Assembly (NCBI RefSeq): GCF_004345855.1 | Contig: NZ_SLXN01000003.1 | Span: forward strand, 434,001 to 498,000 | Reading direction: 5' to 3' | DNA: 64,000 nt | Origin: Sphingomonas sp. BK235 | Lineage (GTDB): Bacteria > Pseudomonadota > Alphaproteobacteria > Sphingomonadales > Sphingomonadaceae | Shown here: one piece after another, positions 51,686-61,219 of the stretch | Numbering within the stretch: the stretch's first letter is position 1 | Layout: the number at the start of each line of letters is the position of its first letter | Notes under the pieces: generated by a model | Database searches by the model: none | What the model saw: only the letters and a program-made list of their open reading frames with translations | Told to the model about the DNA's origin: nothing | Position numbers and translations under genes: made by a program

Positions 51686-54600
51686 ATGATCGGCATCGTT
51701 CGGATAGCGCTGGCGCGGCCGCTGACGTTCATCGTCATGGCGATCCTGATCGCGATCGTCGGCATCCTCGCGGCGGTTCGCACCCCGGTCGATATCTTTC
51801 CCGACATCCGCGTGCCGGTGATCGCCACCGCGTGGCAATATGCCGGCCTGTCGCCCGAGGAGATGTCGGGGCGGATCATCACGCCGTTCGAGCGCGTGCT
51901 GACCACCACCGTCAACGACATCGACCATATCGAGAGCCAGTCGCTGCCCGGCATCGGCGTGGTGAAGATCTATTTCCAGCCCGGCGCCGACATCCGCACC
52001 GCCACCGCGCAGGTCACCTCGGTGTCGCAGACCGTGCTCCGCCAGCTGCCGCCGGGCATCACCCCGCCTTTGGTGCTCAACTACAGCGCCTCGACGGTGC
52101 CGATCGTCCAGCTCGCGCTGTCGGGGAAGGGGCTATCCGAGGGGCAGATGTTCGATCTCGCCAGCAACCAGGTGCGCCCCGGGCTGGTGACCGTGCCGGG
52201 GGCGGCGATCCCTTATCCCTCGGGCGGGCGCCAGCGCCAGATCCAGATCGACCTCGACCCCGACGCGCTCCAGTCCAAGGGGCTGTCGGCGCAGGACGTC
52301 GGCAACGCGATCGCGGCGCAGAACCAGATCAACCCGGCGGGCTTCGCCAAGATCGGCGGCTTCCAGTACAGCGTCCGCCTCAACAATGCGCCCGGCTCGA
52401 TCGAGGAGCTCAACAACATCCCGGTCAAGGTGGTGGGCGGCGCCACCATCTACATGCGCGACGTGGCGCACGTGCGCGACGGCTCGGCGCCGCAGACCAA
52501 CGTCGTGCATGTCGACGGCGCGCGCTCGGTGATCATGACCGTGCTCAAGAACGGCGCCACCTCGACGCTGGCGATCGTGCAGGGGATCAAGGACGCTTTG
52601 CCCAAGATCCAGGAGACGCTGCCGAGCACGCTCAAGATCGTGCCGATCGGCGACCAGTCGCTGTTCGTCCGCGCCGCGGTGGAGGGCGTGGTGAAGGAAG
52701 GCGCGATCGCGGCGGCGCTGACCAGCCTGATGATCCTGCTGTTCCTCGGCTCGTGGCGCTCGACCGTGATCATCGCGATCTCGATCCCGCTGGCGATCCT
52801 GTCCGCGATCATCGGCCTGGCGGTGACGGGCAACACGCTCAACACGATGACGCTCGGCGGCCTCAGCCTCGCGGTCGGCATCCTGGTCGACGACGCGACG
52901 GTGACGATCGAGAACATCAACTGGCACCTCGAGCAGGGCAAGCCGGTCCACCGCGCGATCCTCGACGGCGCGGCGCAGATCGTCACGCCCGCCTTCGTCT
53001 CGCTGCTGTGCATCTGCATCGTGTTCGTGCCGATGTTCTTCCTGCCGGGCGTCGCGGGCTTCCTGTTCGTGCCGCTGGCGCTGGCGGTGGTGTTCGCGAT
53101 GATCGCCTCGTTCATCCTGTCGCGCACGCTGGTGCCGACCATGGCGATGTATCTGCTCCAGCCGCATCACGCGGGCGACGACCCGCACGGCGCCGGCGCG
53201 CCCGCGTCGCGCAACCCGCTGGTGCGCTTCCAGCGCGGCTTCGAGGCGCGGTTCGAGCGCATCCGTCTCGGCTATGGCGCGATGCTCGAGCGCGTGCTCG
53301 CCGCGCCCAAGGGGTTCGTGATCGGCTTCCTGGCGGTGGTGCTGCTGTCATTCGGGCTGGTGCCCTTCCTCGGGCAGAACTTCTTCCCCTCGGTCGACGC
53401 GGGGCAGATCGCGATGCACGTGCGCGCGCCGGTCGGCAGCCGGATCGAGGAGACGTCGGCCGAGTTCGACCGCATCCAGCGCCGCATTCGCCAGATCATC
53501 CCGGCGGAGGAACTCGTCTCGGTGGTCGACAACATCGGCCTGCCGGTCAGCTCGATCAACACGACCTACAACAATTCGGGGACGGTCGGCCCGCAGGACG
53601 GCGACGTGCTGATCCAGCTCGCCGAGGATCACGCCCCGACCGACGATTACGTCCGCCGCTTGCGCGAGCAGCTGCCGCGCGATTTCCCCGGCGCCACCTT
53701 CTCCTTCCTGCCCGCGGACATCACCAGCCAGATCCTCAACTTCGGCGCGCCCGCCCCGATCGACATCCAGGTCACGGGCAAGGACGCCGCCGCCAATGCC
53801 GCCTACGCGCAGAAGATCCTCCGCCGCATCGCCAAGATCCCCGGCCTGGCCGACGCGCGCATCCAGCAGTCGGCGCGGTACCCGCAGCTCAACGTCGCGG
53901 TCGACCGCAGCCGGATCGGGCAATATGGCCTGACCGAGCGCGACGTGACGACCAGCCTGGCGAGCTCGCTGGCGGGCACCGCGCAGACCGCGCCGGTGTT
54001 CTTCCTCAACCCCGACAACGGCGTGTCCTATCCGGTGGTGGCGCAGGCGCCCGAGTATCGCGTCGGCTCGATGAGCGATCTGTCGAGCATCCCGGTGACC
54101 GGTACCAGCGGGCGCTCGCAGGTGCTGGGCGGACTCGGCACGATCGTGCGGAGCAACGCGCCCGCGGTGGTGTCGCACTATAATATCGCGCCGGTGGTCG
54201 ACATCTTCGCCACCCCGGCTGGGCGCGACCTCGGCGCGGTGGCGGGCGACATCCGCGCGGTGCTCGACGAGCTCAAGGCCGAGGCGCCCAAGGGCGCCAC
54301 CGTCACGCTGCGCGGCCAGTACGCCACGATGAACAGCGCCTTCTCCGGCCTGGGCTACGGGCTGCTCGGCGCGATCGTGCTGATCTACCTGCTGATCGTG
54401 GTGAACTTCCAGAGCTGGCTCGACCCGTTCGTGATCATCACCGCGCTGCCCGGCGCGCTCGCGGGGATCATCTGGATGCTGTTCGTCACCGGCACGACCC
54501 TGTCGGTGCCCGCGCTGACCGGCGCGATCATGTGCATGGGCGTCGCCACCGCCAACGCGATCCTGGTGGTGAGCTTCGCGCGCGAGCGGCTCGCCGAGCT

Positions 54601-54880
54601 GGGCGACGCCACCGCCGCCGCGCTGGAGGCGGGGATGACCCGCTTCCGCCCGGTGATGATGACCGCGCTGGCGATGATCATCGGCATGTTGCCGATGGCG
54701 CTGGCGCTGGGCGAGGGCGGCGAGCAGAACGCGCCGCTCGGCCGCGCGGTGATCGGCGGGCTGCTGGTCGCCACCTTCGCCACCTTGATGTTCGTCCCCG
54801 TCATCTTCAGCCTCGTCCACCGCCGCCGCGCCGCCGCGCCCGCGCCCGCGGCCAGCCATCTGGAGCAAGCCCATGTCTGA
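51686..54880 (+). CDS. RND-family efflux permease
   Basis: 1064 residues with 12 membrane segments and two large periplasmic loops, the resistance-nodulation-division layout. The membrane proton-relay acids appear in VGILVDDATVTIEN (TM4), and FVPLALAVVFAM and GAIMCMGVATANAIL mark the other conserved helices. Proton-driven pump in the inner membrane; drug range unknown. It is followed with an 8-nt overlap by the adaptor. Confidence 0.96.
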   Translation: MIGIVRIALARPLTFIVMAILIAIVGILAAVRTPVDIFPDIRVPVIATAWQYAGLSPEEMSGRIITPFERVLTTTVNDIDHIESQSLPGIGVVKIYFQPGADIRTATAQVTSVSQTVLRQLPPGITPPLVLNYSASTVPIVQLALSGKGLSEGQMFDLASNQVRPGLVTVPGAAIPYPSGGRQRQIQIDLDPDALQSKGLSAQDVGNAIAAQNQINPAGFAKIGGFQYSVRLNNAPGSIEELNNIPVKVVGGATIYMRDVAHVRDGSAPQTNVVHVDGARSVIMTVLKNGATSTLAIVQGIKDALPKIQETLPSTLKIVPIGDQSLFVRAAVEGVVKEGAIAAALTSLMILLFLGSWRSTVIIAISIPLAILSAIIGLAVTGNTLNTMTLGGLSLAVGILVDDATVTIENINWHLEQGKPVHRAILDGAAQIVTPAFVSLLCICIVFVPMFFLPGVAGFLFVPLALAVVFAMIASFILSRTLVPTMAMYLLQPHHAGDDPHGAGAPASRNPLVRFQRGFEARFERIRLGYGAMLERVLAAPKGFVIGFLAVVLLSFGLVPFLGQNFFPSVDAGQIAMHVRAPVGSRIEETSAEFDRIQRRIRQIIPAEELVSVVDNIGLPVSSINTTYNNSGTVGPQDGDVLIQLAEDHAPTDDYVRRLREQLPRDFPGATFSFLPADITSQILNFGAPAPIDIQVTGKDAAANAAYAQKILRRIAKIPGLADARIQQSARYPQLNVAVDRSRIGQYGLTERDVTTSLASSLAGTAQTAPVFFLNPDNGVSYPVVAQAPEYRVGSMSDLSSIPVTGTSGRSQVLGGLGTIVRSNAPAVVSHYNIAPVVDIFATPAGRDLGAVAGDIRAVLDELKAEAPKGATVTLRGQYATMNSAFSGLGYGLLGAIVLIYLLIVVNFQSWLDPFVIITALPGALAGIIWMLFVTGTTLSVPALTGAIMCMGVATANAILVVSFARERLAELGDATAAALEAGMTRFRPVMMTALAMIIGMLPMALALGEGGEQNAPLGRAVIGGLLVATFATLMFVPVIFSLVHRRRAAAPAPAASHLEQAHV

Positions 54881-56051
54881 GGCGTCGGTCGAGACGTCCC
54901 CCCCGACGCCCCCCGCCGCGCCGGCCCGCTCGCTGCGCACCGCGGGCATTGCCGCGGCGGTGATCGCGCTCGGCGTCGTCGGCGTCGGCATCGCGACGCG
55001 CTCGCGCAGCGACAGCAGGCTCGCCGACTGGACCGCGGCGCAGTCGACCCCGACCGTCGCGGTGATCCAGCCCAAGCCCGCCGCGGCGACCGGCGCGCTG
55101 ACGCTCCCCGCCAACCTGCAGGCGATCAACAGCGCGCCGATCTTCGCGCGCACCAGCGGCTACGTGCGCAGATGGTATGTCGACATCGGCGACCCCGTCC
55201 GCGCCGGCCAGACGCTGGCGGTGCTCGACGCGCCCGAGATCGACCAGCAGCTCGTCGCCGCGCGCGCCGATCTGGAGACCGCGCGCGCCAACCAGCAGCT
55301 CGCCGCCTCCACCGCGACGCGCTGGCGCAACATGCTCGCCAAGGACGCGGTGTCGAAGCAGGAGACCGACGAGAAGGTCGGCGACCTCGCCGCCAAGACC
55401 GCGGTGACCAACGCGGCGCGCGCCAATGTCGCGCGGCTGACCTACACGCAGGGCTTCACCCGGCTGATCGCGCCCTTCGCCGGCATCGTCACCAGCCGCT
55501 CGACCGACATCGGCGCGCTGGTCACCGCGGGAACGGCGGCGTCGACGCCCTTGTTCACCGTCTCCGACGTGCGGCGGATGCGCGCCTATATCCGCGTGCC
55601 GCAGAATTACTCGGCGCAGATCCACCCGGGGATGCACGTGACGCTGACGTTGCCCGAATATCCGGGCCGTTCGTTCGACGCGACGCTCACCCGCTCCGCC
55701 GGCGCGGTGGAGCAATCGTCGGGCACGGTGCTGGTGCAGGTCGAGGCGCCCAACCCGGACCGCGCGCTCAAGCCCGGCGCCTATGCGCAGGCGAGCTTCC
55801 CGGTCGCGGGCGCGAGCGGCGCGGTGGCGCTGCCCGCCAGCGCGCTGATCGTCGGCGAGAGCGGCACCCAGGTCGCTTTGGTCGGGGCGGACGGCAAGGC
55901 GCACCTGCGTACGATCCGGATCGGGCAGGACCATGGCAACACCGTGGAGGTGAGCTCGGGCGTCACCCCGCGCGACCGCGTGATCGACAACCCGCCCGAC
56001 TCGCTCGCCGACGGCGACGCGGTGCAGGTGCAGAAGGCGGGCGCGCGGTGA
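54873..56051 (+). CDS. RND-family periplasmic adaptor (membrane fusion protein)
   Basis: 392 residues. One N-terminal membrane anchor (about 25-43), then lipoyl-like and barrel parts: RTSGYVRRWYVDIGDPVRAGQ, the coiled-coil hairpin around DLETARANQQLAAS, and PFAGIVTSRSTDIGALV. It links the permease to the outer-membrane factor. Overlaps the permease by 8 nt. A 96-bp repeat separates it from the next gene. Confidence 0.95.
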   Translation: MSEASVETSPPTPPAAPARSLRTAGIAAAVIALGVVGVGIATRSRSDSRLADWTAAQSTPTVAVIQPKPAAATGALTLPANLQAINSAPIFARTSGYVRRWYVDIGDPVRAGQTLAVLDAPEIDQQLVAARADLETARANQQLAASTATRWRNMLAKDAVSKQETDEKVGDLAAKTAVTNAARANVARLTYTQGFTRLIAPFAGIVTSRSTDIGALVTAGTAASTPLFTVSDVRRMRAYIRVPQNYSAQIHPGMHVTLTLPEYPGRSFDATLTRSAGAVEQSSGTVLVQVEAPNPDRALKPGAYAQASFPVAGASGAVALPASALIVGESGTQVALVGADGKAHLRTIRIGQDHGNTVEVSSGVTPRDRVIDNPPDSLADGDAVQVQKAGAR

Positions 56052-56152
56052 GGAGGCGAGGGTTCCCGCTTATACGCGAGAGCGCGGGTCTGGCTGACGC
56101 TGCTGGGCATCGAGACGTGACTGGTACGCCGGCCTGCGGACAAGTCCTTCTT

Positions 56153-56248
56153 CGTCATCCCGGCCTTGAGCCGGGATCCATCGTGCCGCGTACACGCAGG
56201 CCGTTGCTCCTGAGGAACCATGGATCCCGGCTCAAGGCCGGGATGACG
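56153..56248. repeat. Palindromic repeat, 96-bp class with alternative inner hairpin
   Basis: Ends CGTCATCC and GGATGACG and the GGATCCA inner sites are as in the copies at 31153, 33192 and 39312, and the length is again 96 bp. The inner stem differs: CCGGCCTTGAGCCGGG instead of TGAACTCGTTTCA. It is inside an operon, between adaptor and outer-membrane-factor genes. Its right end overlaps the likely ATG (56243) of the next gene. Confidence 0.85.
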
Positions 56249-57682
56249 AACGTGGCGCGGCGGCTCGGTAAGGAAGGGACACTCCGACGACCCGCCAGCA
56301 CGCTTCTGACGGCCGCGCTGCTCGCGACCGCGGCCTGCTCCACCGCGCCCGATTACGTCCGCCCCGCCACCCCCGCGCCCGCGGCCTACAAGGAGGCGGA
56401 GGGCTGGCAGGCGGCCGGCACCGACGTCGCACCCCCGGGCAAGTGGTGGGAGGTATTCGCCGACCCCGTGCTCACCGGCCTCGAGGAGCGCGTCGCCGCG
56501 GGCAACCAGGACGTCGCCGCGGCGGTGGCGCGCTACGATCAGGCGCGCGCGCTCGCGCGTCAGGCGCGCGCCGACCGCTTTCCCCAGCTCGGCGTCGCCG
56601 CGGACGTCAGCCGCGACCGCGTCTCCGCCGGCCGCCCGCTCGCGCTCGCGGACGCCCCGGCGTATACGGTCGGCACGGTCGGCGCCTCGCTCGCCTATGA
56701 GATCGATCTGTTCGGCCGCGTGCGCGACTCGGTCCGCGCCAGCCGCGACGACGCCGCCGCCAGCGCCGCCGACGTCGCCGCGCTGACGCTCGGGCTGCAG
56801 GCGCAGCTCGCCAGCATCTATTTCGACATGCGCGGGCTGGACGCGCGCATCGTGCTGCTGCGCGAGACGGTGGCGGCGAACGAGCGCGCCTTCCAGCTCA
56901 CCGACACGCGCCACGACGGCGGCATCGCCTCGGGCATCGACGTCAGTCGCGCGCAGACGATCCTGTCGAGCGCGCGCGCCGAGCTCTCCGCGGTCGGCGT
57001 GGCGCGCCAGCGCGACGAGCATGCCATCGCGGTGCTGCTCGGCGAGGCGCCCGCCGGCTTCACGCTCGCGGTCGAGGACCGCCAGCTCGCGCCGCCCGCG
57101 GTCCCCGCCGGGCTGCCCTCGACGCTGCTCGAGCGCCGCCCCGACATCGCCGCGGCGGAGCGGCGGGTCGCCGCCGCCAACGCGCGCATCGGCGTGGCGC
57201 GCTCGGCCTTGTTCCCCAGCGTCACGCTGGGCGCGGCGGGCGGCTTCGAGGCGGCGCGCGGCTCGCTGCTGAGCGCCTCCAACGGCTTCTGGGCGCTGGG
57301 GCCGCTCTCCGCGGCGCTGGCGATCTTCGACGGCGGGCGGCGCCGCGCCGGCGTGCAGCGCGCGCGCGGCGAGTATGACGAGGCGGCGGCGTCGTACCGC
57401 CAGACCGTGCTCACCGCCTTCCGCGAGGTGGAGGACGCGCTGGCGAGCCAGCGGCTGCTCGCCGCGCAGGAGCGCGACCAGCGCGCCGCGGCCGAGGCGG
57501 CCGAGCACACGCGCGAGCTGGCGCTGATCCGCTACCGCGACGGCGCGGCGGACTATCTCGAGGTGGTCACCGCGCAAACCGCCGCGCTCGACGCCGAGCG
57601 CGCGCTGCTGACGGTGCGCAGCCAGCAGCTCCAGACCGCGACCGACCTGATCCGCGCGCTGGGCGGCGACTATCGCGGTTGA
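56243..57682 (+). CDS. Outer-membrane factor of the RND operon (NodT/OprM family)
   Basis: 479 residues from ATG 56243, the last ATG in frame before the signal and inside the 96-bp repeat; GTG 56252 is the alternative. A lipoprotein signal ends in ATAAC (C32), then STAPDYVRPATPAP, the typical start. Two efflux repeats with LYE-type EIDLFGRVRDSV (about 150) and LERRPDIAAAERRVAAANARIG. It completes the tripartite pump. Confidence 0.92.
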   Translation: MTNVARRLGKEGTLRRPASTLLTAALLATAACSTAPDYVRPATPAPAAYKEAEGWQAAGTDVAPPGKWWEVFADPVLTGLEERVAAGNQDVAAAVARYDQARALARQARADRFPQLGVAADVSRDRVSAGRPLALADAPAYTVGTVGASLAYEIDLFGRVRDSVRASRDDAAASAADVAALTLGLQAQLASIYFDMRGLDARIVLLRETVAANERAFQLTDTRHDGGIASGIDVSRAQTILSSARAELSAVGVARQRDEHAIAVLLGEAPAGFTLAVEDRQLAPPAVPAGLPSTLLERRPDIAAAERRVAAANARIGVARSALFPSVTLGAAGGFEAARGSLLSASNGFWALGPLSAALAIFDGGRRRAGVQRARGEYDEAAASYRQTVLTAFREVEDALASQRLLAAQERDQRAAAEAAEHTRELALIRYRDGAADYLEVVTAQTAALDAERALLTVRSQQLQTATDLIRALGGDYRG

Positions 57683-57805
57683 GCGGGGCGGCGCTGTCCG
57701 ACGCGCGCCGGCGTGGCAGGACGGTCGACGCCTGTCTCATCGCCAGCGCGTAGGCTGGCGCCCGGTGCCGTCCTGCCGCCCGCGCCTTGCCGCCGGCGTC
57801 GCGCC

Positions 57806-60082
57806 TCAGCGCGCGATGCCGCCCGCGGCGAGCACCGCCAGCGTCACCAGCTCGCTCGCGGTAGAGGTCATCGGCGCGATCTGCACCGGCTTCTCCATGC
57901 CCACCAGCATCGGCCCGATCATGTCGTCGCCGCCGAGCTCGCGCAGCAGCTTGGCGGAGATGTTGGCCGATTGCAGGCCCGGCATGACGAGGATGTTGGC
58001 CGGCCCCGACAGCCGCGCGAACGGGTAGTTCGCCAGCTGCTTGGGGTTGAGCGCGACGTCGGGCGCCATCTCGCCCTCATATTCGAAGCTCACCTCGCGC
58101 TGGTCGAGCACGTGGACCGCCTCGCGGATATTGTCGAGCCACTGGCCGGTCGGGTTGCCGAAGGTCGAGTAGCTCAGGAAGGCGACGCGCGGTTCGTGCC
58201 CCATCTGGCGCGCCACGGTCGCGGTCTGCTCGGCGATGTCGGCCAGCTCCTCGGCGTTGGGGCGCTCGTTCACCGTCGTGTCGGCGATGAAGACGGTGTG
58301 CGACTGGCCCACCAGCACGTGGATGCCGAAGGCGGTACGGCCCGGCGCCGGGTCGATCACGCGCTTGATCTCGCGCATCGACTGCGCCCAGGGCCGGGTG
58401 ACACCGGTGATCATCGCGTCCGCCGCGCCGAGCTGGAGCAGCACCGCGCCGAAGATGTTGCGGTCCTGGTTGATCATCCGCTCCACCTCGCGGCGCAGGA
58501 AGCCGCGGCGCTGGAGCCGCTGGTAGAGGAAGTCGACCATCTTCGGCACCAGCGGCGAGACGCGGCTGTTGTGCAGCTCGTACTCCTCGGGGTTCTCGAT
58601 CCCGAGCGCGCGGAGATTGTCGTACACGTCCTCGCGCCCGACCAGCACGGGGATGCCATAGCCGCCCTCCTTGAAGGCGATGGCGGCGCGCAGCACCACC
58701 TCTTCCTCGCCCTCGGCGAAGAGCACGCGCTTGGGGTTGGCCTTGGCACCCTCATAGGCGAGGCTCAGCACCGCGGTGGTGGGGTTGAGCCGCGCGCGCA
58801 GCGCCTCGCGGTAAGCGTTCATGTCGGTGATCGGCTTGGTGGCGACGCCCGAGTCCATCGCCGCCTGCGCGACCGCGACCGACACCATCTCCATCAGCCG
58901 CGGGTCGAACGGCGCGGGGATGATATAGTCCGGGCCAAAGGTGTGGCGCGTGCCATAAGCGGCGGCGACCTCCTCGGGCACGCGGTCGCGCGCCAGCTCG
59001 GCGATGGCGTTGGCGGCGGCGATCTTCATCGCGTCGTTGATGCCGGTGGCGCGCACGTCGAGCGCGCCGCGGAAGATGAAGGGGAAGCCGAGCACGTTGT
59101 TGACCTGGTTCGGATAGTCCGACCGGCCGGTGGCAACGATGGCGTCGGGGCGCGCCGCTTTGGCGAGCTCGGGGCGGATCTCCGGCTCGGGGTTGGCCAT
59201 GGCGAAGATGATCGGTGCCGGCGCCATGTCCTTGACCATCTCGGGCTTGAGCGCGCCCGCGGCGGAGAGGCCGAGGAACACGTCGGCGCCGTGCAGCGCC
59301 TCGGTGAGCGTGCGCCGGTCGGTGTTGGCGGCATGCGCCGACTGCCACTGGTTCACGTCGTCGCGGCCCTGATAGATCACGCCGGTACGGTCGCAGATCA
59401 GCACGTTGTCGGCGCGCACGCCCATCGCCTTGATCAGCTCGGTGCAGGCGATCGCGGCCGCGCCGGCGCCGTTGACGACGACCTTAACCGAGGCGAGCTG
59501 GCGCCCGGTGAGCAGGCAGGCGTTGATCAGGCCCGCGGCGCAGATGATCGCGGTGCCGTGCTGGTCGTCGTGGAAGACCGGGATGTTCATCCGCTCGCGC
59601 AGTGCCTGCTCGATGATGAAACACTCGGGCGCCTTGATGTCCTCGAGGTTAATGCCGCCGAAGCTCGGCTCCATCAGCTCGACCGCGTCGATGAAGCGGT
59701 CGACGTCCTCGGTCTTGAGCTCGAGGTCGATCGAGTCGACGTCGGCGAAGCGCTTGAACAGCACCGCCTTGCCTTCCATCACCGGCTTGGAGGCGAGCGC
59801 GCCGAGGTTGCCGAGCCCGAGGATCGCGGTGCCGTTCGAGATCACCGCGACCAGATTGCCCTTGGCGGTATAGTCATAGGCGGTGGCGGGATCCTCCGCG
59901 ATCGCCTTGACCGGTACCGCCACGCCGGGCGAATAAGCCAGCGCGAGATCGCGCTGCGTCGCCATCGGCTTGGAGGCGATGATCTCGATCTTGCCGGGAC
60001 GCCCCTCCGAGTGGAACAGCAGCGCCTCGCGCTCGGAGAATTGGTCGTGGCGCGTCTCGGTGGCGGTGCGATCGTCGGTCAT
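57806..60082 (-). CDS. maeB: NADP-dependent malic enzyme with phosphotransacetylase-like domain
   Basis: 758 residues, the usual MaeB length. N-terminal malic domain ([35 protein letters not shown]), NAD(P)-binding domain ([17 protein letters not shown]), and C-terminal PTA-like domain (about 430-758, [16 protein letters not shown]). It converts malate to pyruvate and NADPH. The PTA half is usually regulatory. Alone in its strand segment. Confidence 0.96.
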   Translation of the reverse strand: MTDDRTATETRHDQFSEREALLFHSEGRPGKIEIIASKPMATQRDLALAYSPGVAVPVKAIAEDPATAYDYTAKGNLVAVISNGTAILGLGNLGALASKPVMEGKAVLFKRFADVDSIDLELKTEDVDRFIDAVELMEPSFGGINLEDIKAPECFIIEQALRERMNIPVFHDDQHGTAIICAAGLINACLLTGRQLASVKVVVNGAGAAAIACTELIKAMGVRADNVLICDRTGVIYQGRDDVNQWQSAHAANTDRRTLTEALHGADVFLGLSAAGALKPEMVKDMAPAPIIFAMANPEPEIRPELAKAARPDAIVATGRSDYPNQVNNVLGFPFIFRGALDVRATGINDAMKIAAANAIAELARDRVPEEVAAAYGTRHTFGPDYIIPAPFDPRLMEMVSVAVAQAAMDSGVATKPITDMNAYREALRARLNPTTAVLSLAYEGAKANPKRVLFAEGEEEVVLRAAIAFKEGGYGIPVLVGREDVYDNLRALGIENPEEYELHNSRVSPLVPKMVDFLYQRLQRRGFLRREVERMINQDRNIFGAVLLQLGAADAMITGVTRPWAQSMREIKRVIDPAPGRTAFGIHVLVGQSHTVFIADTTVNERPNAEELADIAEQTATVARQMGHEPRVAFLSYSTFGNPTGQWLDNIREAVHVLDQREVSFEYEGEMAPDVALNPKQLANYPFARLSGPANILVMPGLQSANISAKLLRELGGDDMIGPMLVGMEKPVQIAPMTSTASELVTLAVLAAGGIAR

Positions 60083-60122
60083 GCGCTTCCTCTAGGGAAA
60101 GCGGGCGCAAATGGGAACCAGG

Positions 60123-60599
60123 CTAGCGTCGCTCGTGCGCGAGCAGATGCCGTTTGGCGGCCAGTCCGCCGGCGAAGCCGGTGAGCTCGCCCGAGGTGCC
60201 GATGACGCGGTGGCACGGCACCACGATCGACAAGGGGTTACGCGCGTTGGCGGCGCCCACGGCGCGGCTGGCGGTAGGGCGGCCGATGGCGCGGGCGATG
60301 TCGCCGTAACTGCGCGTCTCGCCGTGTGGAATCGCGGCGAGCGCGGCCCAGACCTGATGCTGGAACGCGCTGCCATTGGGGGCGAGCGGCAGGTCGAAGA
60401 CGCGGCGCTGGCCGACGAAATATTCGCCGATCTGGGTACGAGCGGCGGCGAGCACGGGATGGCCGGCGCGCTCCTCGGCGGCGGCGAGGCGCACGCGACC
60501 GGGCGAGTCGTCGGGCCACAGCACGGCGACGAGCCCCGCGTCGCTGGCGACCAGGGTGAGCGTGCCGACCGGCGAGTCCATGGTGGTGCGGTAGAGCAT
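60123..60599 (-). CDS. ogt: Methylated-DNA-[protein]-cysteine S-methyltransferase
   Basis: 158 residues. It repairs O6-methylguanine by transferring the methyl to C129 in the motif VVPCHRVIG. SYGDIARAIGRP and GAANARNPL are the other signatures. The ATG at 60599 is chosen; an ATG at 60635 is possible. It lies 40 bp upstream of maeB on the same strand and is divergent from the toxin-antitoxin genes. Confidence 0.94.
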   Translation of the reverse strand: MLYRTTMDSPVGTLTLVASDAGLVAVLWPDDSPGRVRLAAAEERAGHPVLAAARTQIGEYFVGQRRVFDLPLAPNGSAFQHQVWAALAAIPHGETRSYGDIARAIGRPTASRAVGAANARNPLSIVVPCHRVIGTSGELTGFAGGLAAKRHLLAHERR

Positions 60600-60768
60600 G
60601 GTGGCAGGTGTAGCGGGCGCGGCAGGGGCGTGCATCCCGCCGATTGCGGTCAAAGCGTGCGGGCGGCCGAAGCGGGGACGGAGGTCACCGCGAAGGACTG
60701 GCGCATGAGTAGCCGACTGGCAGAGAAAGCGTTGGGTGGCTATGCTTCGACCGATGACGAGTCCCGCC

Positions 60769-60945
60769 ATGACCGATGACAGTCGGAGCAACGACGAGCC
60801 GCTGTCGCAGGCGATCGCGCGCGCGCGGACCAGCTTTGCCGCCGGCGATGGCGTCGAACAGCGCGTCGTTGCCCTGTGGCTGGCGAGCTGGGGCACGCCG
60901 CAGCGCAAACCTTTCGGAGAATGGCTCGCTACGTGGGATGGCTAG
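60769..60945 (+). CDS. Antitoxin-like protein of a RelE/ParE-type pair
   Basis: 58 residues with ATG 60769; in-frame starts at 60742 and 60754 are alternatives. A charged, probably helical sequence (QAIARARTSFAAGDG, EQRVVALWLASWG) with no recognised DNA-binding motif. Its stop overlaps the toxin start by 8 nt, the typical antitoxin-first layout, which is the main reason for the call. Confidence 0.55.
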   Translation: MTDDSRSNDEPLSQAIARARTSFAAGDGVEQRVVALWLASWGTPQRKPFGEWLATWDG

Positions 60946-61219
60946 GGTCATCTGGCGCAATGCGGCGCTCGATGATCTCGACCGCATCTTCCACTTCATC
61001 GCTCGTCACAACGATCAGGCCGCCCGTCGCGTCGCTGAGCGGCTGATCGCCTGCGGTGAGAGTCTGCGCGCCTTCCCGCGTCGCGGCCGACCCGCTCCCG
61101 ACGGTTGCCGCGAGATGACGATCGTGCCTCCTTACATCCTGCGCTACGAGATCGAAGGAGCGACGGTTCTCATCCGCTCGATCCGTCACGGCGCCCGCCT
61201 CCCGGACCAGACCTTATGA
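60938..61219 (+). CDS. RelE/ParE-family toxin
   Basis: 93 residues. The ParE/RelE fold shows in the N-terminal VIWRNAALDDLDRIFHFIARHN, the middle RVAERLIACGESLRAFPRRGRPAP, and the C-terminal YILRYEIEGATVLIRSIRHGAR. RelE members cut mRNA on the ribosome and ParE members act on gyrase; which applies is not visible. Its stop overlaps the mutS start (ATGA), so the pair is probably transcribed and translated with mutS. Confidence 0.85.
   Translation: MARVIWRNAALDDLDRIFHFIARHNDQAARRVAERLIACGESLRAFPRRGRPAPDGCREMTIVPPYILRYEIEGATVLIRSIRHGARLPDQTL

Noticed and set aside
57713..60184. 823-codon open frame opposite maeB
   Set aside because: Mirror of the maeB codon pattern; composition dominated by Arg, Gly, His and Val; no recognisable domain, whereas maeB is certain.
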